Source: Lentisphaeria bacterium (GTDB lineage Bacteria; Verrucomicrobiota; Lentisphaeria; Victivallales; Victivallaceae). Taken from it: a DNA stretch of 52,694 nucleotides. The notes under the pieces are model-generated. The model had not been told where the DNA came from. It saw nothing but the letters and a program-made list of their open reading frames with translations, and did no database searches. The stretch lies in contig JAFVRD010000033.1 in the NCBI GenBank assembly GCA_017504435.1, forward strand, positions 1 through 52,694. The letters are read 5' to 3'. Numbering within the stretch: position 1 is the first letter of the stretch; each line of letters begins with the position of its first letter. The translations under genes were made by a program, and so were the position numbers. This document shows, piece after piece, positions 18,222 through 27,594 of this stretch.

Positions 18222-19640
18222 ATGACCGCAAACCGAATCGATCAAAACCTGACCGGAAAAATGGTTCAGCAGCTGCAGCTTTCCACAGGTCAGCTGCAGT
18301 CTTTGGAAATTCTTGCTCTGCCGCAGGCGGCATTGGAGAGTTTTCTGACTCAGGAATTTGCGGTCAATCCGGTGCTTGAGGAGTCGCCGCCGCCGGCGGA
18401 TATACCGGATAATTCCCATGAGGAGCGTCCGGAAACTCCGGATGATGAAAATGATTATGAAAAAAATGCCGGTTGTGCCGATGAATGGGCTGATGAATTG
18501 CCGCTGCCCGGAATTTCCGGCGGTGTACCTGCGGATGAATTGGATTATCTCGGTAACTCTCCGGCACCGCCTCCATCGCTGAAAACTATGCTTATCAATG
18601 AGTTGGAGTGTTCCAATTGCCCGGAGGAACTTCATGCGGCCGCACTGGAGATCATTTCTGCTTTGGATGAAGACGGTTTTATTGCTGTCCCGCTGGCGGA
18701 CATTGCCATGGCGAATGATTTGGATATGGAAACGGTCATGCAGGCATTGCATTACATCCAGATGATCGCTCCGGCTGGAGTGGCGGCGCGGGATGTGGCG
18801 GAATCTTTGAAACTGCAGTTGTCCCGGGCAGGGAAGTTGACTCCCGCTTTTGAAAAACTGCTTACTGAGGGCAGGGAGGATTTGGAGAAGAACCGTCTGC
18901 CGGCATTATGCGATAAATTGCAGCTCGCTCCGGATGAATTGGCGGGAATGCTGCGGACTTTACGTTCACTGAATCCGGCTCCGGGACGGGATTCATATTC
19001 ATCAGCGGCAGTGGTTGTGCCGGATTTGGAGATCCTGCCGGATGGGAATGGCGGCTACCGGGTCGCGGTGCGCCGGGAACGTCAGGCCCGGGTCATGATT
19101 TCACCTCTTTATGAAAAACTTCTGCAGGATGGGAATCTTTCTGCAGATGACCGGGGGTATTTACAGGAAAAAATTTCCCGTGCCAAAGAGTTGGTGCAGG
19201 CATTGAATATGCGGGACAGCACTTTGAAACGGTTGGGCGAGATGCTTGTTGATACCCAGAGGGAGTTTTTCGAACACGGAATCAAAGAATTGCGCCCGTT
19301 GACAATGAAACAGGCCGCCGGAATCCTGGAACTCAGTGAAAGTACCATCAGCAGGGCGGTATCGGAAAAAACTGCTGAAACTCCGCAGGGAAGTTATCCG
19401 TTACGGTTCTTCTTTTCCGGAGGATTCAATTCGGATGCCGGAGAAGCGGTCGCAGTTCAGGCGGTAAAAGAAAAGATCCGCAATGCGATCGGTAAAGAAG
19501 ATCCGCATGCACCGCTTTCCGATGAAACGTTGTCTGCTATGCTCAAAGCCGAAGGTTTGAATGTCGCCCGTCGTACGGTGGCAAAATATCGGGAAAGTAT
19601 GAAAATTCCCGCCTCATCACTGCGTAAAAAGCATTTTTGA
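18222..19640 (+). CDS. rpoN: RNA polymerase sigma-54 factor
   Basis: This 472-residue sigma-54 directs RNA polymerase to -24/-12 promoters and needs AAA+ activators. Region I is clear (LQLSTGQLQSLEIL..EFAVNPVLEE, residues about 17 to 55), followed by an acidic region II (DDENDYEKN), the core-binding domain (LNPAPGRD, MISPLYEKLL), the helix-turn-helix (MKQAAGILELSESTISRAV) and the RpoN box ARRTVAKYRE near residues 449 to 458. The start ATG has GGAG about 13 bases upstream, a rather long spacing. No activator gene and no convincing sigma-54 promoter was found in the window. Its stop faces that of the TauE-type gene only four bases away. Confidence 0.96.
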   Translation: MTANRIDQNLTGKMVQQLQLSTGQLQSLEILALPQAALESFLTQEFAVNPVLEESPPPADIPDNSHEERPETPDDENDYEKNAGCADEWADELPLPGISGGVPADELDYLGNSPAPPPSLKTMLINELECSNCPEELHAAALEIISALDEDGFIAVPLADIAMANDLDMETVMQALHYIQMIAPAGVAARDVAESLKLQLSRAGKLTPAFEKLLTEGREDLEKNRLPALCDKLQLAPDELAGMLRTLRSLNPAPGRDSYSSAAVVVPDLEILPDGNGGYRVAVRRERQARVMISPLYEKLLQDGNLSADDRGYLQEKISRAKELVQALNMRDSTLKRLGEMLVDTQREFFEHGIKELRPLTMKQAAGILELSESTISRAVSEKTAETPQGSYPLRFFFSGGFNSDAGEAVAVQAVKEKIRNAIGKEDPHAPLSDETLSAMLKAEGLNVARRTVAKYRESMKIPASSLRKKHF

Positions 19641-19644
19641 ATTT

Positions 19645-20400
19645 TCAGCCCATCAACAGACGGACGGCGGCGATCACTACCAGGATCATGATTACGGCTT
19701 CAAAAATTTTCTGCGGCATTTTTTTCAGCAATACGATACCCAGAAAGCCACCCAGAAGCAGAAACGGTATCATGCACAGATCAAGTTTTACTGAATTCAG
19801 TGTGACCCGTCCTTCCCAGGCAAATATCGGCAATTTGATCCAGTTCAGAATCATAAAATACCATGCACAACAGCCCATGTATTTATCTTTGGGCAGTTTC
19901 ATTGCCAGCAGATACAGCGATGAAATCGGTCCGGCGGCATTGGCAAGCTGGGTGGTGGAACCCATTAAAATACCGTAAAATGCCGACCAGCCGGTGCCGG
20001 AGGGGATCTTTTCCGGATTCAACCGTTTGCGGACTTCACTTAACACCATCAATGCCAGTACGATCCCGCCAATGACCCGCCGCATCATCGGTCCATCCGC
20101 GGGGATCATGTGCAGTATCACGCTGCCCAGAGCCAGACCGGCGAATGCCCACGGGAAAAGTCTCAGCAGAAATTTCCAATCTGCGGTTTCCCGGTAATAG
20201 CTTACTGCAATCAAATCCGCCAACGCCAGCATTCCCAGCTGGATCCCGGTTGATTCTCTGGAATCAAAGACCAGCATCAGCATTACCACCGGCAGCACGC
20301 CCAATCCGGGAATGGCAGTTTTATTGATGCCGATAAGAATTGCTGCAATGATCAGGGTCGTTAGCTGCAGCATATCCAGTGTATAAATGAACTCAAACAT
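19645..20400 (-). CDS. TauE/SafE (DUF81) family membrane permease
   Basis: The 251-residue protein is made almost entirely of about eight hydrophobic membrane segments and opens with LTTLIIAAILIGINKTAIPGLG, the conserved 'G.GG.G/P.L' type start of the TauE/SafE (sulfite exporter) family. The repeat GILMGSTTQLANAAGPI in the middle is the second half-repeat signature of this family. Members export sulfite, sulfoacetate or other organic anions; the substrate here is unknown. It follows purC but is separated from it by a terminator, and I see no matching promoter of its own. Its end converges with rpoN. Confidence 0.86.
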   Translation of the reverse strand: MFEFIYTLDMLQLTTLIIAAILIGINKTAIPGLGVLPVVMLMLVFDSRESTGIQLGMLALADLIAVSYYRETADWKFLLRLFPWAFAGLALGSVILHMIPADGPMMRRVIGGIVLALMVLSEVRKRLNPEKIPSGTGWSAFYGILMGSTTQLANAAGPISSLYLLAMKLPKDKYMGCCAWYFMILNWIKLPIFAWEGRVTLNSVKLDLCMIPFLLLGGFLGIVLLKKMPQKIFEAVIMILVVIAAVRLLMG

Positions 20401-20411
20401 AGCTTTATCCT

Positions 20412-20438
20412 ATAAAAAAAGCGGCATTGCTGCCGCTT
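20412..20438 (-). terminator. Intrinsic terminator of rplU-purC
   Basis: On the minus strand AAGCGGCA-GCAA-TGCCGCTT is followed by a run of T and TAT. It lies 15 bases after the purC stop. Confidence 0.85.
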
Positions 20439-20452
20439 GATGATCATTGAAC

Positions 20453-21349
20453 TTAAAGTTCTTTACCGGTAAGCATCCGGTAAGCATCCAGATATTTTGC
20501 GGATGTTTTTGCCACGACTTCATCCGGGAGTTCCGGAGCCGGGGGATTTTTGTCCCAATCGAGACTTTCCAGATAATCCCGGACAAACTGTTTGTCCAGA
20601 CTGACCGGACTGGTGCCTTCCACATATTCATCGGCGGGCCAGAAACGGCTGGAATCCGGAGTCAGGACTTCGTCAACCAGAATGATTTCACCGTCGATTT
20701 CACCGAATTCAAATTTGGTGTCAGCCACAATGATACCGCGTTCCGCGGCATAATCACGGGCAGTGGTGTAGATGTGCAAAGCCAATTCACGGAGCTTGGC
20801 GGCTTTTTCTGCACCGATAAGTTCCGCGACTCCTTCAAAACTGATCGCTTCATCGTGATCACCGATCGCCGCTTTGGTGGACGGGGTGAAAAGCGGTTCA
20901 TCCAGTTTGGAGGCCTGTTTGTAACCGGCACGGAGTTTCAAACCGGACACTTCGCCGGTTTTCTGATAATCTTTCCAACCGCTGCCGACCAGATAACCCC
21001 GGACGATGCACTCCACCGGCAGGACTTTGGCTTTTTTGACGATCAGCGAGCGTCCCTGCAGATCTTTGGCAAACGGTTTCAATTCCTCGCGGGTGGTGAC
21101 ATCCGCAGAAATCAGGTGATTGGGAACGTCTTTAAGCAGATCAAACCAGAAAAGGGAGATCTGAGTCAAAACTTCGCCTTTACGCGGCACGCCGGTAGAC
21201 ATGACCACGTCAAATGCACTCAGACGGTCGGTGGCAACAAAAAGCAGCGCATCACCGAGATCATAGATATCCCGGACTTTGCCGCGGTTGACCAATTTGA
21301 TGCCGGGGATCTCAGTCCCCAGCAATGCTCCGTTCGCTCCGTACTGCAT
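20453..21349 (-). CDS. purC: Phosphoribosylaminoimidazole-succinocarboxamide synthase
   Basis: PurC (SAICAR synthetase) joins aspartate to CAIR using ATP in purine biosynthesis. The 298-residue protein shows the start motif NRGKVRDIYDLGD, ATDRLSAFDVVMS, the central VECIVRGYLVGSGWKDYQ, the metal and substrate region IIVADTKFEFG, and LVDEVLTPDSSRFWPADEY. The length fits the long PurC type found in many bacteria and yeast. It begins only five bases after rplU and ends at the terminator 20412-20438, so the two form an operon. Gene order of purine genes is otherwise not conserved here. Confidence 0.96.
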   Translation of the reverse strand: MQYGANGALLGTEIPGIKLVNRGKVRDIYDLGDALLFVATDRLSAFDVVMSTGVPRKGEVLTQISLFWFDLLKDVPNHLISADVTTREELKPFAKDLQGRSLIVKKAKVLPVECIVRGYLVGSGWKDYQKTGEVSGLKLRAGYKQASKLDEPLFTPSTKAAIGDHDEAISFEGVAELIGAEKAAKLRELALHIYTTARDYAAERGIIVADTKFEFGEIDGEIILVDEVLTPDSSRFWPADEYVEGTSPVSLDKQFVRDYLESLDWDKNPPAPELPDEVVAKTSAKYLDAYRMLTGKEL

Positions 21350-21354
21350 GATCG

Positions 21355-21669
21355 TCAGCCCTGAATGGCACCGATCTCAATACGGGTCAGGGTCTGACGG
21401 TGACCTTGGGTGCGGCGATAGCTTTTGCGGCGTTTCATTTTGAAAACGACGATTTTTTTCGCCCGGAATTCATCCAGAACTTTGGCGGAGACTTTAGCAC
21501 CCTCGACCATCGGAGTACCGATGTTGAGTTTGCCGTCTGCGCTGCTGATGGCGAGAACCTGATCAAAGGTGACTTCGCTGCCTGCTTCAAGACCGAGTTT
21601 TTCGACTTCGATGATGTCTCCGGTCTGGACTTTATACTGTTTTCCGCCAGTAGTGATGATAGCGTACAT
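21355..21669 (-). CDS. rplU: 50S ribosomal protein L21
   Basis: This 104-residue protein is ribosomal protein L21, which binds 23S rRNA domain II near L20. It starts with [18 protein letters not shown] and contains [18 protein letters not shown], both diagnostic. A ribosome site CAGGAG precedes the ATG. In most bacteria rplU is followed by rpmA and obg; here those two genes are about 28 kb away at 49043-50451 and rplU is instead followed by purC. Confidence 0.97.
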   Translation of the reverse strand: MYAIITTGGKQYKVQTGDIIEVEKLGLEAGSEVTFDQVLAISSADGKLNIGTPMVEGAKVSAKVLDEFRAKKIVVFKMKRRKSYRRTQGHRQTLTRIEIGAIQG

Positions 21670-21732
21670 TTTTCTACTCCTGTCTATGGATTAATTGTTA
21701 AAAATCTCTGTAAACACTTCAATCATTCAGAT

Positions 21733-21761
21733 AATATAACTCCGCTTCATTGTTTTTACAA
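21733..21761 (-). promoter_or_regulatory. Promoter of rplU-purC
   Basis: On the minus strand TTGTAA (21756-21761) and TATATT (21733-21738) are separated by 17 bases. The -35 box overlaps the last codons of the upstream glycosyltransferase gene. Confidence 0.65.
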
Positions 21762-22721
21762 GTCCGCTTTGCGTAAAAATACATCTTGAATGACATTTTT
21801 CCAGCCTCTGCCGAATCTTGAGTAGTTTCCGGAACTCCATTCGCGGCAGATCATTTTCAAACGGCGTCTCAGCGGGACATTCATATTTGCCCGGGCCAGG
21901 GAGTGTTCAATACGGGCGGTGAGCATGGCTTTTTTTGCATCATCCAGCTTGGGGAGTTTTTCCAGAACCGCCTGAAAGAGTGCGGCGTTCCAGCTGAATG
22001 AATCATTTTTTATTGAATCTTTCGCATCCTGCCACTGCCTGATAAGGCTGTTTTTGCCTCCTGATTTTGACGTTGACCGGTCATGCCGGCGGAATGTTCC
22101 CAATGCTTCCGGACAAATCAGCCATGCTCCCAGTGCTGCTGCTGCTGCGCCCAGAAAATTATCATGGCATGCCGGCAGTTCCGGCAGCGGCAGTAATGTT
22201 TTCAGCAACGTTCCGGTCAATGCCATGTCGTGTCCGGCCGCCGGAAATCTCCGGCAGCTTTCGGCAAGCTGATTCTGCCATATCCCCGGTTTGGCACGAC
22301 GCAAATATCCATATCCCCGACTTTCAAAATGGGTGAAATTCTGTAAATTTCCGTATTCATCAGTAATATCACTGTCGCAGAATACCGCCTGCATTTCTCC
22401 GGGAGTCAGCATACTGCTCATTTTTGCCGTTTTTTCCGGATACCACACATCATCCTGATCGCAGAGAAAAATTATATCACCGGCAGCCAGATGCAGAGCT
22501 TTATTGAAATTTCCGGTCACGCCGAGGCGGGAAATGTTGGAGAAATAGCGTATGGGCAGAATACCGGTGAATTTTTCCATTTCCAGCCGGGTCGATTCAT
22601 CCGGCGAATCATCACAAACAATAACTTCATCGACCGGGACAGTTTGTCCGGCGATGCTCTGCAGCTGTTCTCCAATAAATTTTTCTCCGCAGTATGCGGC
22701 AATGACCACAGATATTTTCAT
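21756..22721 (-). CDS. Family 2 glycosyltransferase (rhamnosyltransferase-like)
   Basis: The 321-residue protein is a GT2 transferase with the N-terminal nucleotide-sugar fold: ISVVIAAYCGEKFIGEQLQSI, VDEVIVCDDSPD, then the DxD motif FLCDQDDVWYPEK typical of the rhamnosyltransferase-like branch (RfbF/RgpB type). A GHDMALTGTLL segment follows. There are no membrane segments, so it should be a peripheral inner-membrane enzyme that extends a lipid-linked glycan. It starts four bases after the RgpF-family gene, hence both are cotranscribed from 24507-24535. The acceptor sugar is unknown. Confidence 0.87.
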   Translation of the reverse strand: MKISVVIAAYCGEKFIGEQLQSIAGQTVPVDEVIVCDDSPDESTRLEMEKFTGILPIRYFSNISRLGVTGNFNKALHLAAGDIIFLCDQDDVWYPEKTAKMSSMLTPGEMQAVFCDSDITDEYGNLQNFTHFESRGYGYLRRAKPGIWQNQLAESCRRFPAAGHDMALTGTLLKTLLPLPELPACHDNFLGAAAAALGAWLICPEALGTFRRHDRSTSKSGGKNSLIRQWQDAKDSIKNDSFSWNAALFQAVLEKLPKLDDAKKAMLTARIEHSLARANMNVPLRRRLKMICREWSSGNYSRFGRGWKNVIQDVFLRKADL

Positions 22722-22725
22722 TATT

Positions 22726-24474
22726 TCACCTGCCGAACCAGTGACGGGTCCGGTATTGCCATGAAATCACGATCGAACGCAGTAATATTTTTAACGCTTC
22801 TTTGAGGGTAGGTGAAGCATAAATGATCATGTTTTCGTAAGTCCGGAAACTTCTGCTCAGTGAATCAGTATGTATGCTGTGCCGGTAATACCATCTGTCT
22901 GCTTGTGCGATATAGGGGATGAGCCGTTCCAGTGCGTGGGTGATTGTGCCGCAGAACGGCAGCGGTTCTGCCGGAAAATCTTCATAACGCATACCGCAGG
23001 TCAGCAGTTTTTTCAACGCTTCCGGACGGTAATAAAACATGCTTCCTACTCCGAACACAGGTTGAGTTGTTTCCGGAGGGGGAGCAAGGTTTAATTTTTG
23101 TAAAAATTCTTTTCCGGCACACGCAGCATCAGAATTTCCAGCAAATGCTTCCGGACATTGCAGGGTCACTTCCGGCGGATAGGGCGGAAAAACGGTTCCC
23201 AGCGCCGGTTCATCGGCGAATGCCTGCAATACACCGGCTGCCAGAGCCGGAGACCCCAGCAGGTTGTCATTCATGAAATTCTGCCATTCCCGGGTGAATG
23301 CTTCCGGCATTTGCGGAGATTTTTTGACATGTATTTTCAATATAACATCATATTTGAAGTGTTCATCTGCCGGAATACCGCATAACCATGCTCCGATATC
23401 CCGCCCGCGGTTGACCGTCTGAAAAACGCGAATATTCTGCAAGCAGGTGAGTTGGGGTCGGTATTTACTGATTTCATCTGCGGCTTTGAGATCAGGAGAT
23501 GTCACCAGCAGATCAAATTCGACCGGGATATTGCGCAGATACGGAATCAATTCAGCAAACGAATCCAGATAAAACAGGTGGATGACTACTGCAAATTTCA
23601 GTGTCGGCAGTGTCGTTATTCGGGCGTTGCGGTCAACGGCAAGCATTGTTTGCGGCAGATTTTTATGCCACGACAGCGGAGTCGTCCGGCGCAGATGATC
23701 CACGATCAGCTGCTCCGGATAGTCACTGCCGCTGTTCCGGATCGCTTGAAATATTTCTGCACTCCGGAAGATCGGCCGATGAGAAATTTTGGCGAAAGAT
23801 TTTATTTTTACCAGCGGCATCCGGTATTTTTCAATCAGGTAATGAGCGCAATTATAGGAAAATGTTTCACAGACGCCAACGTTGAACGCCTGACGCGATA
23901 AATCCATTTTGATATAGCAATCTCCGGTGAATCCGGCGGCATACATCGCCTGGGAGAATCCCGCTTCTCCCTGCCGTACTGCCTGTTCAAAATCAGTGCA
24001 TTTGCTGCCGATTTTGCGAAAAAAATCTTTGAATTCATCTGCAAGCAGCATCGGTTTGCGGATTTCCATAAAATAACTTTGCACATGTGCCGGCATGTGA
24101 TGAGTGCCGCTGTATTCGGTTATTCCCCAGAAATCACACTGTCGTGCCGCCATGGTATCAAACATTTCCTGCAGCGGAAAAAGCGGTCCGTAACAGGAAT
24201 TATTGACCAGCAAAACGGTATCGAAATCTTCCAGTCGGGAAGCGTATATATTCAGAGCCTCGCTCCACGCACCGAAATCAAAACCTCTGTTTTCCCGGCA
24301 GATGATCCGGTCGACCAGCAAATCCAAGTCCGCCCGGTCACTTCCGGAAACCGGGGAGTTGGATATAAATACCGTTTCACTGCAAAAAGGCTTCAGAGCT
24401 TTGAGCAGATACAGGACATGTTTATCCACCAGACCATCCCGGTCATAATGGGCAAATAAGAGCAGTCGTTTCAC
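22726..24474 (-). CDS. RgpF-family (rhamnan synthesis F) glycan biosynthesis protein
   Basis: This 582-residue protein contains the rhamnan synthesis protein F motif set: RLLLFAHYDRDGLVDKHV, then RENRGFDFGAWSEAL, VLLVNNSCYGPLFPL, and later GRDIGAWLCGI with YDVILKIHVKKSP. RgpF-like proteins take part in building rhamnose-containing O-antigens or cell-wall polysaccharides. The frame runs to an ATG at 24516, but the GTG at 24474 is preceded by GGAG with eight bases spacing, and the -10 box at 24507-24512 makes the ATG too close to the promoter. It heads an operon with the GT2 gene downstream. Confidence 0.87.
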   Translation of the reverse strand: MKRLLLFAHYDRDGLVDKHVLYLLKALKPFCSETVFISNSPVSGSDRADLDLLVDRIICRENRGFDFGAWSEALNIYASRLEDFDTVLLVNNSCYGPLFPLQEMFDTMAARQCDFWGITEYSGTHHMPAHVQSYFMEIRKPMLLADEFKDFFRKIGSKCTDFEQAVRQGEAGFSQAMYAAGFTGDCYIKMDLSRQAFNVGVCETFSYNCAHYLIEKYRMPLVKIKSFAKISHRPIFRSAEIFQAIRNSGSDYPEQLIVDHLRRTTPLSWHKNLPQTMLAVDRNARITTLPTLKFAVVIHLFYLDSFAELIPYLRNIPVEFDLLVTSPDLKAADEISKYRPQLTCLQNIRVFQTVNRGRDIGAWLCGIPADEHFKYDVILKIHVKKSPQMPEAFTREWQNFMNDNLLGSPALAAGVLQAFADEPALGTVFPPYPPEVTLQCPEAFAGNSDAACAGKEFLQKLNLAPPPETTQPVFGVGSMFYYRPEALKKLLTCGMRYEDFPAEPLPFCGTITHALERLIPYIAQADRWYYRHSIHTDSLSRSFRTYENMIIYASPTLKEALKILLRSIVISWQYRTRHWFGR

Positions 24475-24506
24475 GTATACATCTCCATAAATTCTGTTTC
24501 CCGGTA

Positions 24507-24535
24507 AAATTAGCACCGGAAACCTTTTTTGTCAA
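24507..24535 (-). promoter_or_regulatory. Promoter of the rgpF-like/GT2 operon
   Basis: On the minus strand TTGACA (24530-24535) and TAATTT (24507-24512) are separated by 17 bases. The predicted start is near 24500, about 26 bases before the GTG at 24474. Confidence 0.65.
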
Positions 24536-24538
24536 GAT

Positions 24539-25471
24539 TCAAAAACGTCCGAAACGGGGAAATAAGAGATCCCTGCAGATCGCGCCGATGGTGAGATATT
24601 TTATTACTGCCGGGTCGGTAAATATCCGTTTCAGCAATGTTTTATGAAACCATTTTCCGCTTTTGCGAACTTCCTGCATATATGTCGCATACGCAGAAAA
24701 TGATGCCTGTTTCCGCATCGGGAAACCCAGTTTATTGTACAATTCACTGAATCTTATCCACATCGCTTCCGGATCTTTGCTGATATTATTTTCATGCTGG
24801 CGGTAAAAGAATACCAAATCGGGGACTGCCGCAATTTTTTTGCCGTTTTTTGCACCGTATGAGAGCAGATTATAAAGCAGCACGGCATCATCGCAAGTCA
24901 TATTCCGGGAGAAACCGCCGGAGGCGAGATAATCACTCCTGCGGATTATACATGCGGAGAATATCAATCCTTCCACCTTCTCTCCGGTATGGTATTTCAT
25001 GGAATGCAATATATCTTCCGGTGAAATGGTGTTTAATTTCATGGTATGTTCCACCGGACAGAACCAATCTCCCGGAACAGCTCCGTGAACATAGCGGGTC
25101 ATGCCGCAGACAAACATCAGCTGCGGAGAATTTTCCAGCATCCGGATCCGGCAGCTGAGCGAATCCGGCGGTACAAAATCATCACCGCCGCAAAACAGCA
25201 GATAATCTCCGGATGCCATCTCCGCAAGCCGGGCAAAGGTATACGCCGCACCGTGATTTTCCTGCGTGGCATATATTACCGGGCAGGGGGCATTTTTGGC
25301 ACATTCAGCGATGACCGCCATGCTGTCATCAGTTGAACCGTCATCCAGTACGATGATCTCCCGGTTTTCATGATCCTGCTCAAAGAAAGAGGTGATGGCA
25401 TTGCCGATAAGATCACGCTGATTGTAACAGGATATGAGAATGGATAATTTGCCGGTTCCGGTCGTCGTCAT
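24539..25471 (-). CDS. Family 2 glycosyltransferase
   Basis: The 310-residue protein is a GT2 transferase: LSILISCYNQRDLIGNAI, REIIVLDDGSTDDS, and the DxD region LLFCGGDDFVPPDSL are all present in the N-terminal 130 residues. A conserved MTCDDAVLLYNLLS acid motif follows. There is no membrane segment. The gene begins ten bases after the rRNA methyltransferase and has GAGG eight bases before its ATG, making it the last gene of a five-gene minus-strand run that starts at 29427. It probably adds one sugar to a surface glycan; donor and acceptor are unknown. Confidence 0.87.
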   Translation of the reverse strand: MTTTGTGKLSILISCYNQRDLIGNAITSFFEQDHENREIIVLDDGSTDDSMAVIAECAKNAPCPVIYATQENHGAAYTFARLAEMASGDYLLFCGGDDFVPPDSLSCRIRMLENSPQLMFVCGMTRYVHGAVPGDWFCPVEHTMKLNTISPEDILHSMKYHTGEKVEGLIFSACIIRRSDYLASGGFSRNMTCDDAVLLYNLLSYGAKNGKKIAAVPDLVFFYRQHENNISKDPEAMWIRFSELYNKLGFPMRKQASFSAYATYMQEVRKSGKWFHKTLLKRIFTDPAVIKYLTIGAICRDLLFPRFGRF

Positions 25472-25481
25472 TGGGTAAACC

Positions 25482-26636
25482 TCATATTTTATTCAATACG
25501 GCTATGGTCTCAAAGTGGGCGGTGCCGGGAAACATATCCAGAACTCCGGCATTTTTTACCGTATATCCATTCCGGCACAGTACAGTCAAATCCCTGCTCA
25601 AAGTATCCGGTGCACAGGAAATGTAGATGAGCTTTACCGGTGCGGCATCAATTATGGCCTTGAGTGCGGTTTCATCCAAGCCGGCCCGGGGCGGATCAAC
25701 GACCATTATATGCGGATATTCCGGCTGCAGTTTACGCAGGATTTTACCGGCATCTCCGGCGATGAAACAGCACTGTCCGGAAACGTTATGATCTGCGGCG
25801 TTGATTTTTGCCGCTGCAACAGCCGCTGCTGAAAATTCCACTCCGGTGCAGCGCAGATCACTGATTTTTTCTGCCGCCGCGATGGAGAAAACACCTGTTC
25901 CGCAATATAATTCCACCAGGTTGCTGCTGCCGCTGTTTGCAATTTCCTCTGTTACCCGGCGCACGATCTCTGCCGCCACCGGGATATTGGTCTGAAAAAA
26001 TCCATCCGGAGCCACTTTGAATTCTCCGGCACCGGGGATATTTTCGGTCAGATACCGTATCTGGCATCCGTTGACTTTCAGCGCGCCGTCTTTAGCGGTG
26101 AAACGGAAGGTTTCACGCTCATATTCCACTTGGTTTGCCGCCAGTAATTCATTTAATTCCGGGCGCGCCAGCAGACATTTTTTTACCGGAAAAACTGTGA
26201 TATTATCTTTACTCACGTAGCCGCTGGTGCCGCCGGAACGGTGCATGACCAGCTTGTTCCGGCATCCGAAACGGGCAGGGGAGGCAAACGGCGGCAAAAG
26301 AGCATCAGCTTCCAGCAGGGATTTACGTACCAGAAAGCTATGCAGTTGTTCATGTTTGCAGGATAATTCAAATTCGTAACTGCAGTGCAGATAAGCGCAT
26401 CCGGGACAGCGGTCTGCGGCATATTCCGGACATTCCGGGGCGGTACGGTGAGCAGAACTCCGGATCACTTTTACAAGTTTCGCCCGGTTGAACCGTTTTT
26501 TTTCAACTTGGGTCGCCGCTTTGATCTCCTCCCCCGGCAATGCTCCGGGAACAAAACATATTTTGCCGTCACTGCCTCTGGCAATGCCATCGCCTCCGTA
26601 AGCGATCGAAGTTATCTGCAATATCTCACTTTTCAT
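25482..26636 (-). CDS. TrmA/RlmD-family 23S rRNA (uracil-5-)-methyltransferase
   Basis: This 384-residue SAM-dependent RNA m5U methyltransferase has an N-terminal TRAM domain (SIAYGGDGIARGSDGKICFVPGALPGE), four cysteines for an iron-sulfur cluster (one in APECPEYAADRCPGC, one in YLHC), the SAM motif LVELYCGTGVFSIAAA, VVDPPRAGLDE, and the catalytic cysteine in YISCAPDTLSRD. The final FPGTAHFETIAVL is also diagnostic. Members modify U747 or U1939 of 23S rRNA; which site is used here cannot be told, so no symbol is given. The ATG at 26636 overlaps the upstream stop by 11 bases, indicating coupling. Confidence 0.92.
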   Translation of the reverse strand: MKSEILQITSIAYGGDGIARGSDGKICFVPGALPGEEIKAATQVEKKRFNRAKLVKVIRSSAHRTAPECPEYAADRCPGCAYLHCSYEFELSCKHEQLHSFLVRKSLLEADALLPPFASPARFGCRNKLVMHRSGGTSGYVSKDNITVFPVKKCLLARPELNELLAANQVEYERETFRFTAKDGALKVNGCQIRYLTENIPGAGEFKVAPDGFFQTNIPVAAEIVRRVTEEIANSGSSNLVELYCGTGVFSIAAAEKISDLRCTGVEFSAAAVAAAKINAADHNVSGQCCFIAGDAGKILRKLQPEYPHIMVVDPPRAGLDETALKAIIDAAPVKLIYISCAPDTLSRDLTVLCRNGYTVKNAGVLDMFPGTAHFETIAVLNKI

Positions 26637-27594
26637 CGGCGGCTTTCGTGGGCATGACATGTTCGCCGAGATCGACTACGCCCTCATCCCGTTTGCCTGC
26701 CGGCACCGGGGCGGGACGTTCATCAAGCATCTGGGAAATGCTCAGTCTGCCCTCTTTGGGGTCGCGGTAATCAATACCTTTGCGGGCTTTTACGCCGCCG
26801 ACCCGGGTCACTTTGCCGGTTTTCCGATCCCGGTAGAGCATGGGGATAGTACCGGAAGTACGCCAATAGGAACTTTCCAGATTTACGCCATTGACGTTGA
26901 AAGACATGTAATGGAAAATCCGCGGAGCGACCGGCATGAGTAAATGAATCCGGCTGAGCATGTCTACTTCGGCTTGAAAATTTTCATAACTGACCTGATT
27001 GCCGATCCGGGTGATCGCCAGCAGGTGTTTTTCATCTTCGACTTTCAAATAATAGTTGCGGAAACCGCTTTCAAAAAGTGACAGGATCGAGTATGTCCTT
27101 TCGCCGTTTCTTGCAGAACCGGTTCCGGCAATATCCGGCAGTCCGACCTGTTTTTTCCAGAGTTCCACTCCGGGGGAAATACTGAAAGATACATCGCTGC
27201 TCCGGTATTCACGGGGCAGTATGTTGTGGGAAACATAAGCGTAAACAGTGTAATTGCCGTTTCGGGACAGATCATAGTGATTGTTCAGCCGGATGACCAT
27301 CCGTTTGATTTCGCCGGGAGAAAGATACAATCCTGAAACCATGATATCCCGGTCTTTGCGGGGCGGAACCGGACGGTTGCGGTTGTCCCGGATGTCAAAA
27401 AGAATAAACCCCTGTAATTCCGGGCTGGAACCGAAAAGCAGCGGTTTGCCGGAATCGTTGCGCAAGGTCACACAGGCAAAAATATTTTCATGCAGCATAT
27501 AAGCTCTGCGGTTGAGTTGTATTTTTACTCCGATCTGGGCGGACAACGGCAGTGCGAAAGCAATCAGTACGGTCAGAATTCCAAGTTTTTTCAT
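26626..27594 (-). CDS. Secreted protein of unknown function
   Basis: I do not recognise this 322-residue protein. It begins with a clear signal peptide (KKLGILTVLIAFALPLSAQ, cleavage after residue 19 or 20). The mature part starts as a beta-rich domain (VKIQLNRRAYMLHENIFACVTLRNDSGKPL) that resembles the intermediate domain seen in many secreted proteins where 'Y...E.i...v.l.N.sg..l' precedes an Ig-like fold. A charged, proline-rich tail (DERPAPVPAGKRDEG) follows. Its ATG overlaps the GT9 stop as ATGA, so it is translated with an envelope glycosyltransferase. A periplasmic or envelope role is therefore inferred. Confidence 0.75.
   Translation of the reverse strand: MKKLGILTVLIAFALPLSAQIGVKIQLNRRAYMLHENIFACVTLRNDSGKPLLFGSSPELQGFILFDIRDNRNRPVPPRKDRDIMVSGLYLSPGEIKRMVIRLNNHYDLSRNGNYTVYAYVSHNILPREYRSSDVSFSISPGVELWKKQVGLPDIAGTGSARNGERTYSILSLFESGFRNYYLKVEDEKHLLAITRIGNQVSYENFQAEVDMLSRIHLLMPVAPRIFHYMSFNVNGVNLESSYWRTSGTIPMLYRDRKTGKVTRVGGVKARKGIDYRDPKEGRLSISQMLDERPAPVPAGKRDEGVVDLGEHVMPTKAADEK

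Noticed and set aside
20447-21364. 305-codon plus-strand frame opposite purC
   Set aside because: It mirrors purC exactly and ends in the rplU-purC junction; no ribosome site or promoter serves it.
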